Positions 1-4,752 of a stretch of DNA of 7,022 nucleotides are shown here, piece after piece. The DNA comes from an uncultured Treponema sp. (GTDB taxonomy: Bacteria; Spirochaetota; Spirochaetia; Treponematales; Treponemataceae), in contig CAMWPF010000075.1 of NCBI GenBank assembly GCA_947176045.1, forward strand, positions 1 through 7,022. Direction: 5' to 3'. Each line of letters begins with the position of its first letter. Positions within the stretch are counted from its first letter, which is position 1. Both the position numbers and the translations under genes were made by a program. The notes beneath the pieces were generated by a model. That model did no database searches. It worked only from the letters and a program-made list of their open reading frames with translations, and had not been told where the DNA came from.

Positions 1-117
1 CCCCCCCCCCCCCGGGGGGGGGCGGCCGTTACCTGTTTTTCCCCTAAAAACAAAAAAAAAATACCAACTCCCGGGCCGGGCCCGGTTCTAATTTCCCCGC
101 GGCGCGCGCCCTTTTTT
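1..117. other. Low-complexity homopolymer-rich window edge
   Basis: This stretch holds C13 (1-13) followed directly by G9 (14-22), then T5 (36-40), C4, A5 and A10 (52-61), then GC-only palindromic sequence. CCGGGCCCGG at 76-85 is a perfect palindrome, and GC-rich alternation continues to about 110 before a T6 run. I see no gene, promoter or RNA. The density of homopolymers is unlike the rest of the window, and it lies at the very start, so a contig-end or sequencing artefact is a serious possibility. If it is real, the C9/G9 junction could form a hairpin or act as a slippage-prone tract. Confidence 0.6.
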
Positions 118-177
118 CGTTCCGCCGCGCCATCGTCCGCAGCCGGATGCCGTGCGGAATCTTGCCCGGCGCATTTC

Positions 178-390
178 GTTCCGACGGCTGGCGGCGCCGC
201 ACGCCGCATGCCGGAAGCCTTCCCGTCGTCCGACGCGGACGAATCTTCCGCATCAAATCCGTTCCCGTCGTCCGACGCGGACAAATCCTGCATACAAAAT
301 GTGTTCCCGCCGACCGGCGGGGGCGGAAAATGCGCGACGGACAGCGTTCTGCCGCGCCACGGCATACGCAGGCTTCCTGCAAGGAGGAAC
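178..390. repeat. Degenerate ~42-bp tandem repeat array with hairpins
   Basis: Unit boundaries recur every 42 bp at 220, 262 and 304. Each unit begins TTCCCG. Positions 220-245 and 262-287 match at 25 of 26 bases. Weaker relatives begin near 179 (GTTCCGACGG) and near 347 (TTCTGCCGCG), and another GTTCCGCC start lies near 119. Units contain inverted repeats. In unit 1, TCGTCCG (226-232) pairs with CGGACGA (236-242). In unit 2, GTCCG (270-274) pairs with CGGAC (278-282). In unit 3, CCCGCC (306-311) pairs with GGCGGG (316-321). All three forward frames are free of stops here, because the period is a multiple of three and the DNA is GC-rich. I do not regard the array as coding. It ends at the ribosome binding site of the next gene, so it lies in that gene's leader or promoter region. 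Its family and function are unknown to me. Confidence 0.75.
381..387 (+). promoter_or_regulatory. Ribosome binding site of the DUF6261-like gene
   Basis: AAGGAGG lies 4 nt before the ATG at 392. It fixes that start in preference to the in-frame GTG at 152, which has no such site and would add 80 arginine-rich, repeat-encoded residues. Confidence 0.85.
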
Positions 391-391
391 C

Positions 392-1141
392 ATGAAGCAG
401 ATTGAGGGCTTTTATCTGGGCGGCTTGAACAATGCGGCCCACTTTTCGTTCGTTTCGGAGGCGGCGGAGAAGGCCGCCGGGGATGCCGCCGTCGCGGAGA
501 AGTGCGCGGAGCAGGTGGCGGCGCTGCGCGCGTGCCTTGCGGCGGAGGACGAGGGCCTTATGGTTTCGGCGAAGAGTCCGACGACCGACAAGATTTGTGC
601 GGCGGACAGGCAGCGCGACGTGTTGTATTCGGGCTTCAAGAAGGCGGTGGCGGGGTACGAAGGCTTTCCGGACAAGGACATGGCGGAGGCCGCCGCCGTG
701 CTGGGACAGCTCATCAGGATGTACAAGATTGACGTGCAGGGGCAGATGGACAAGGAGACGGGACTGCTCGTGAATTTCATTCAGGATTTGGAGACGAAGT
801 GCGCGGAACAGGTGGCGGCGCTGTCGCTCGGCGCGTTCGTGGCGCGGCTCAAGGACGCGAACGAGAGCGTCCGAAGCCTCACGATGCAGCGCACCGGCGA
901 GCGGGCGGCAAAGACGGCCGGAGCGCTGCGCGCGGCTCGGACGGCGTGCGACTCGGCGTACAAGGCGCTCGTGCAGAACGTGAACGCGCGCGCCCTGCTG
1001 GAGGGCGACGCAGAATACAGCGCGTTCATCGACTGGATGAACGCGCAGATTGCGCACTACCGGCAGGCAGTGCTCGGCGGACGGAAGGGCAGGGCGAAGG
1101 AAGCGAAAGAATCAAAGGAAGCAAAGGAGGCGGCGGAATGA
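392..1141 (+). CDS. Small helical protein resembling DUF6261
   Basis: This encodes a 249-aa, largely alpha-helical protein with no signal peptide or membrane segment, so it is probably cytoplasmic. The N-terminus (MKQIEGFYLGGLNNAAHFSF), a central DRQRD-x-LYSGF motif (near residues 71-80), a stretch around IDVQGQMDKETGLLVNFIQDL, and the YSAFIDWMNAQIAHYRQ region near the end together resemble my recollection of DUF6261. That family is about this long, is known mainly from Bacteroidota and relatives, and has no assigned function. The motif KCAEQVAAL occurs twice, at residues 37-45 and 136-144, which hints at a two-part, internally duplicated helical fold. The tail (about residues 232-249) is a Lys/Glu/Ala-rich charged segment. 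The start is set by AAGGAGG at 381. The stop overlaps the ATG of the lipoprotein gene (ATGA at 1138-1141), so the two are probably co-translated. The coding region is certain in practice; the family assignment is from memory and only moderately secure. Confidence 0.7.
   Translation: MKQIEGFYLGGLNNAAHFSFVSEAAEKAAGDAAVAEKCAEQVAALRACLAAEDEGLMVSAKSPTTDKICAADRQRDVLYSGFKKAVAGYEGFPDKDMAEAAAVLGQLIRMYKIDVQGQMDKETGLLVNFIQDLETKCAEQVAALSLGAFVARLKDANESVRSLTMQRTGERAAKTAGALRAARTACDSAYKALVQNVNARALLEGDAEYSAFIDWMNAQIAHYRQAVLGGRKGRAKEAKESKEAKEAAE
499..823 (+). repeat. 28-nt direct repeat inside the DUF6261-like gene
   Basis: Copies at 499-526 and 796-823 match at 27 of 28 bases and lie 297 bp (99 codons) apart in the same frame. 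Both encode KCAEQVAAL. The nucleotide match is closer than the protein similarity of the surrounding halves would suggest. Confidence 0.85.
1123..1130 (+). promoter_or_regulatory. Ribosome binding site of the LRR lipoprotein
   Basis: AAAGGAGG sits 7 nt before the ATG at 1138, inside the last codons of the upstream gene, whose Lys-Glu-Ala-rich tail it encodes. It supports 1138 as the start over the extension to 799, and over the ATG codons at 1147 and 1150. Confidence 0.85.
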
Positions 1142-3444
1142 GGCGGATGATGAAGCTGATGGAAGGATTGAACGGCGCGGCGCTCGCACTGTGCGCGGCG
1201 GTTTTGTGCATCGCAGGATTTGCTGGGTGCAAGGCGGAGGCTTCTGAAGAGGAGCCTGATTACGGTCCCCTTGTAATTGAGGGCAATGTGCTTGTGGAAT
1301 GCGACCTGCAGGCGGAAGGCGCAATAGTAATTCCCGATATTGTAACAAGCATTGGAGTTGGTGCATTTGCCGGCTGCAAAGGTATTGAAAGTGTGGAAAT
1401 TCCAGACAGCGTGACAATTATAGGACAGAATGCTTTTTTGGGATGCAGCAGTCTTAAAAGCATAACGATTTCGGACTGGGTACTAAGCATTGGAGATTAT
1501 GCGTTTATGTATTGCAGCGCTCTTGAGGACGTGACAATTGGAAGCAATGTGCAGATCATTGGAGTGTGCGCATTCCGACTTTGCGAGAATCTTAGGAGCG
1601 TGACAATTCCAGACAGCGTGAGAAGCATCGGAGGCTTTGCATTTTCTTTATGTTATAATCTTTACAAGGTAATAATTTCAGACAATGTACAAGCAATTGA
1701 GGATAATGCATTCGGAGAATGCAGAAACCTTTCTTATGTGACAATTGGAAGCAGAGTGCGCTGCATCAAGGATTATGCATTTGCCGGGTGCGATTACTTG
1801 AGTGTTTCCTACAACGGAATGGAGAGTGACTGGAATCATATTACGATTAGTAATTATGCGGGTTTGGAGGGCAAGCTCGTTGTTGGATCAGATGGTTCTT
1901 GCTGGAATGCGCATGACGGTGTTGATATTCCTGCAGGAGTTGAAATTAAAGGCACTGTGCTTGTTCGTGTTGATACTAGTTCCTTAATAAGTGATTTAAT
2001 CATTCCTGACTATGTGACGAGCATTAAAAGTGAGGCAGCCAATGGATGCTTGTCTCTAAAAAGTGTAACAATTCCTGACAGCGTAACAAATATTGATGAT
2101 TTTGCATTTGCCTATTGCGACAATTTAGAAAGTATAAAAATTGGAAAGAGGATAACAAATATTGGGATGTTTGCATTTGCTCATTGCAAGAACCTTGACG
2201 GCATAACAATTCCTGATGGTGTAGAAAGCATTGGGGTAGGTGCATTTCAGGGATGCAGCAGTCTTTCAAGTATGAAAATTCCTAATAGCGTGACGAGTAT
2301 CGGTGGTAGTGTATTTATTGGTTGTAGCAATCTTTCAAGTGTAGAAGTTTCGGGTAGTATAGAATGCAGAGGTTTATTTAGTAGTTGTTATAGTTATCCT
2401 GAGCAGATAATAATTTCAGATGGTTCGGTGCGCATTTCGGATTACTTGTTTTTTGATTGTAGCGGTCTTAAGAGCGTTGTAATTCCGAACAGCGTTACGC
2501 ACATTGGAGAGGATGCATTTTCTGGATGCAGCAATCTTGAGAACATGGTGATTCCAGACAGCGTTATAAGTATCGGAGATGGAGCTTTTTCTGGATGCAG
2601 TAGTCTTGAGAATGTGACAATTCCGAGCAGTGTTACGAGTATTGGAAAGTATCCTTTTTCTGGATGCAGTAGCCTTGAGAGTGTGACGATTCCGAGCAGT
2701 GTTACAAGCATCGGAGCATATGCTTTTTCTAATTGCAGCAGTCTTGAGAATGTGGTAATCCCGACCAGCATTATAAGCATTGACGATGATGCATTTTCTG
2801 GATGCGGTAGTTTTAAGAGCATAATAATTCCAAACAGCGTGACAAATATTGGAAATGGAGCTTTTTCTGATTGCAGCAGTCTTGAGAATGTGGTAATTCC
2901 GAACAGTGTTACAAGTATTGGTAATGATGCGTTTTCTGGATGTAGCAGTCTGAAAGTAATAGCTTATGGCGGAACGCAGAGGGAGTGGTATGCGGTTGAA
3001 GGTATATCTGGATTGGCTGATTTAATTATAAACGGAAGTGATGGTTCAAATTGGAAATCAGGGGTATGTTACATTGAAGGCGATGTGTTTGTGCGGTGTA
3101 TGAAAGATGTGGAAGGAACGGTGATAATTCCTGATGGAGTGACGGAAATAGGAAATGATGCATTTCGAGGGTGCGAGAGTTTGGAATGTGTGGAAATTCC
3201 AGACAGCGTGACAAGCATTGGAGACGAGGCATTTTTGGGTTGCAAGAGTCTTTTGAGTATGACAATTTCGGCTAATGTGACAAGCATTGGATGGAGTGCG
3301 TTTTCTGATTGTACCAGTCTTAAAACAATTTCTTATGACGGAACGGAAGATGAATGGAAAGAAATATGCGTGAATAAAGTTGGCTCGCAGGGAATTGATA
3401 TAATTGTAGTTGGGAATAATGATCGGAAATGGTTTGTTCAGTAG
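1138..3444 (+). CDS. BspA-like leucine-rich-repeat surface lipoprotein
   Basis: This encodes a 768-aa predicted lipoprotein. Residues 1-31 form a signal peptide: a basic start, a hydrophobic core (about 14-27) and a lipobox-like FAG-Cys with Cys31 as the likely lipidated residue. The rest holds 24 repeats of about 23 aa with the pattern TIPDSVTSIGxxAFxGCSSLxxV, typical of the BspA/LRR_5 family. They form three modules: repeats 1-7 (64 to ~222), 8-21 (288 to ~607) and 22-24 (663 to ~731). Each module starts with a strand like IEGxVLV and ends in a Y-x-G-(T/M)-xx-(E/D)-W cap (222-236, 608-618, 731-743), followed by a GSDGSxW-like segment, degenerate in the third module (GNNDRKW). BspA-type proteins are known in oral and gut anaerobes as adhesins and immunogens. 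That role here is an inference; export and the fold are well supported. Repeat 13 is degenerate (22 aa). Beyond roughly 1250 the gene is AT-rich (28% GC at 2101-2160 and 45% at 2581-2640 by hand count) between GC-rich neighbours, suggesting transfer or recombination. Confidence 0.92.
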   Translation: MRRMMKLMEGLNGAALALCAAVLCIAGFAGCKAEASEEEPDYGPLVIEGNVLVECDLQAEGAIVIPDIVTSIGVGAFAGCKGIESVEIPDSVTIIGQNAFLGCSSLKSITISDWVLSIGDYAFMYCSALEDVTIGSNVQIIGVCAFRLCENLRSVTIPDSVRSIGGFAFSLCYNLYKVIISDNVQAIEDNAFGECRNLSYVTIGSRVRCIKDYAFAGCDYLSVSYNGMESDWNHITISNYAGLEGKLVVGSDGSCWNAHDGVDIPAGVEIKGTVLVRVDTSSLISDLIIPDYVTSIKSEAANGCLSLKSVTIPDSVTNIDDFAFAYCDNLESIKIGKRITNIGMFAFAHCKNLDGITIPDGVESIGVGAFQGCSSLSSMKIPNSVTSIGGSVFIGCSNLSSVEVSGSIECRGLFSSCYSYPEQIIISDGSVRISDYLFFDCSGLKSVVIPNSVTHIGEDAFSGCSNLENMVIPDSVISIGDGAFSGCSSLENVTIPSSVTSIGKYPFSGCSSLESVTIPSSVTSIGAYAFSNCSSLENVVIPTSIISIDDDAFSGCGSFKSIIIPNSVTNIGNGAFSDCSSLENVVIPNSVTSIGNDAFSGCSSLKVIAYGGTQREWYAVEGISGLADLIINGSDGSNWKSGVCYIEGDVFVRCMKDVEGTVIIPDGVTEIGNDAFRGCESLECVEIPDSVTSIGDEAFLGCKSLLSMTISANVTSIGWSAFSDCTSLKTISYDGTEDEWKEICVNKVGSQGIDIIVVGNNDRKWFVQ
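2521..2940 (+). repeat. Near-identical tandem 69-bp units in the LRR gene
   Basis: Consecutive units begin TCTGGATGC or TCTRATTGC at 2521, 2590, 2659, 2728, 2797 and 2866, with a seventh start at 2935. The spacing is exactly 69 bp (23 codons). The units at 2590 and 2659 are especially close, sharing most bases across the GGATGCAGTAG, CTTGAGA and TTCCGAGCAGTGTTAC segments. They are the best candidates in the gene for slippage or unequal recombination. Confidence 0.85.
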
Positions 3445-3469
3445 CCCTTCCTTCTCCCTTCTGCAAAAC

Positions 3470-3498
3470 TTGCCGTTGCCGGTGAAATTCGCTAGAAT
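3470..3498 (+). promoter_or_regulatory. Predicted sigma70-type promoter for htrA-uvrB
   Basis: A -35 box TTGCCG (3470-3475) is separated by 17 bp from a -10 box TAGAAT (3493-3498). The TTGCCG hexamer is repeated immediately (3476-3481). Transcription would start near 3504-3506, essentially at the ATG of htrA (3505). The rest of the 60-bp gap after the lipoprotein stop (3445-3469) is pyrimidine-rich (CCCTTCCTTCTCCCTTC). It shows no hairpin plus T-run, so I call no terminator. Confidence 0.55.
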
Positions 3499-3504
3499 GT
3501 GCGC

Positions 3505-4752
3505 ATGGAACTGTATTCAAGGGCGCAGGTGGTCGCCTTCACCGTGGCGGGAATGGCCGCCGCCGCGCTGGCTACAGGCGGGCTGTTTTACGTTTTTTCG
3601 CATAGTCCGTCCGCCGGCGCAGGCGCTTCCGGCGGAGCGGCCGTTGTTCCGGCGTATTCCGAAGCGGAGCCGTCCGGCAGCGGCGCCGCAGACTGGACGG
3701 TTCCGTCCGCCGCCCCCGTCGTGCCGGTTTCCGGCGACGCGCCGTACACGCAGGACGAAAAGCAGAACATCAGCGTCTACGACGCCTGCAACGGCGCGGT
3801 CGTCAACATCAACACGAAGATTACGGGCATAAACTGGTTTTTGGAGCCGGTCGTCACGGACGGCGGCTCCGGCTCCGGCTCCATCATCGACGAGCGCGGC
3901 TACATCCTTACGAACGTCCACGTCATCAAGGACGCCGCGAAGATCTACGTCTCGCTTTCCGACGGCACGCAGTACGAGGCGCAGGTCGTGGGGACGGACG
4001 AGGACAGCGACCTCGCCGTCATCAAGTTCAATCCGCCGGAAGGCACGGTGCTCCAGACGATCCCGTTCGGCGATTCGGCGCGGCTCAAGGTCGGGCAGAA
4101 GGTCATCGCCATCGGAAATCCGTTCGGCTTCGACCGGACGATGACGACGGGCATCGTCTCCGCGCTCGGCCGTCCGATAAAGAATTCCAACAACAGGATC
4201 ATACGCAACATGATCCAGACCGACAGCGCCATCAATCCGGGCAATTCCGGCGGGCCGCTGCTCGACACGGCGGGGCGCATGATCGGCATCAACACGATGA
4301 TCTATTCGTCGTCGGGCAACAGCGCAGGCGTCGGATTTGCGGTTCCGGCGGAAACTGCGGTGCGCGTCGCGAACGACTTGCTGAAATACGGAAAGGTCCG
4401 CCGCGGCGTCATACAGGTTTCCCTGGTGCAGCTCAACAACACGATCGCCCAGTATGCGGGACTTGACATTTCGCGCGGCGTCCTCGTCTCGCGTGCGGCG
4501 AAGGGCGGAAACGCGGAAAAGGCCGGCATCGTGCAGGGGACGCAGGCGGCGCGCTACGGCACGTCGATCATCTACCTTGGCGGCGACGTCATCACAGGAA
4601 TCGACGGAATCGCCGTCAACTCCATTGCGGACTACTATTCCGCGCTCGAAAGCCGCCGCCCCGGCGATACGGTCTCCGTCACTGTCCGCCGGAACGGAAG
4701 AAGCCGCGAGGTTTCCATCACGCTCGCCGAGCCGGAACCGTCGTCGCGATGA
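3505..4752 (+). CDS. HtrA/DegS-like serine protease with one PDZ domain
   Basis: This encodes a 415-aa envelope serine endoprotease of the trypsin-like HtrA (DegP/DegS/DegQ) family, which cleaves misfolded or regulatory envelope proteins. An N-terminal hydrophobic segment (about residues 9-31) is a signal anchor or uncleaved signal. It is followed by an Ala/Gly/Ser/Pro-rich linker to about residue 75. The catalytic triad is His139 (TNVHVIKD), Asp169 (DEDSDLAVIKF) and Ser248 (NPGNSGGPLL). A single PDZ domain covers about 300-410, including RGVLVSRAA and the IYLGGDVITGIDG segment. One PDZ plus an N-terminal anchor resembles DegS or cyanobacterial and Gram-positive HtrA more than two-PDZ DegP. 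I chose ATG 3505 over GTG 3499 because the MELYSRAQ start looks natural and a promoter -10 box ends at 3498. No Shine-Dalgarno precedes either. The stop overlaps the uvrB start (ATGA). The family is certain; the exact paralogue name is not, so I leave the symbol blank. Confidence 0.93.
   Translation: MELYSRAQVVAFTVAGMAAAALATGGLFYVFSHSPSAGAGASGGAAVVPAYSEAEPSGSGAADWTVPSAAPVVPVSGDAPYTQDEKQNISVYDACNGAVVNINTKITGINWFLEPVVTDGGSGSGSIIDERGYILTNVHVIKDAAKIYVSLSDGTQYEAQVVGTDEDSDLAVIKFNPPEGTVLQTIPFGDSARLKVGQKVIAIGNPFGFDRTMTTGIVSALGRPIKNSNNRIIRNMIQTDSAINPGNSGGPLLDTAGRMIGINTMIYSSSGNSAGVGFAVPAETAVRVANDLLKYGKVRRGVIQVSLVQLNNTIAQYAGLDISRGVLVSRAAKGGNAEKAGIVQGTQAARYGTSIIYLGGDVITGIDGIAVNSIADYYSALESRRPGDTVSVTVRRNGRSREVSITLAEPEPSSR

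Noticed and set aside
293..298. A -10 box (TACAAA) for the DUF6261-like gene within the repeats
   Set aside because: It matches only four of six consensus bases and has no acceptable -35 element 16-18 bp upstream.
178..390. CRISPR array
   Set aside because: The units are contiguous tandem repeats whose whole 42-bp period is degenerate. There are no unique spacers between constant repeats and no cas genes nearby.
44..1057. Long minus-strand open frame (337 codons) across the repeats and the DUF6261-like gene
   Set aside because: It is antisense to a well-supported gene with its own Shine-Dalgarno site, is extremely Arg-rich, and reflects GC-rich coding on the other strand.
799..1137. Upstream extension of the LRR lipoprotein to position 799
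   Set aside because: It overlaps the DUF6261-like gene out of frame with low-complexity Arg/Gly residues. The true start at 1138 has AAAGGAGG and a signal peptide.
1637..1659. Internal promoter in the LRR gene (TTGCAT with TATAAT at 1654-1659)
   Set aside because: The boxes are only 11 bp apart, and the TATAAT arises from ordinary AT-rich coding sequence.
3445..3469. Terminator after the lipoprotein gene
   Set aside because: The stretch is pyrimidine-rich but has no GC-rich inverted repeat followed by a T-run.
3410..3832. Plus-strand open frame spanning the lipoprotein end and the htrA start
   Set aside because: It has no ribosome binding site, overlaps both genes out of frame and encodes Arg/Pro-rich low-complexity residues.
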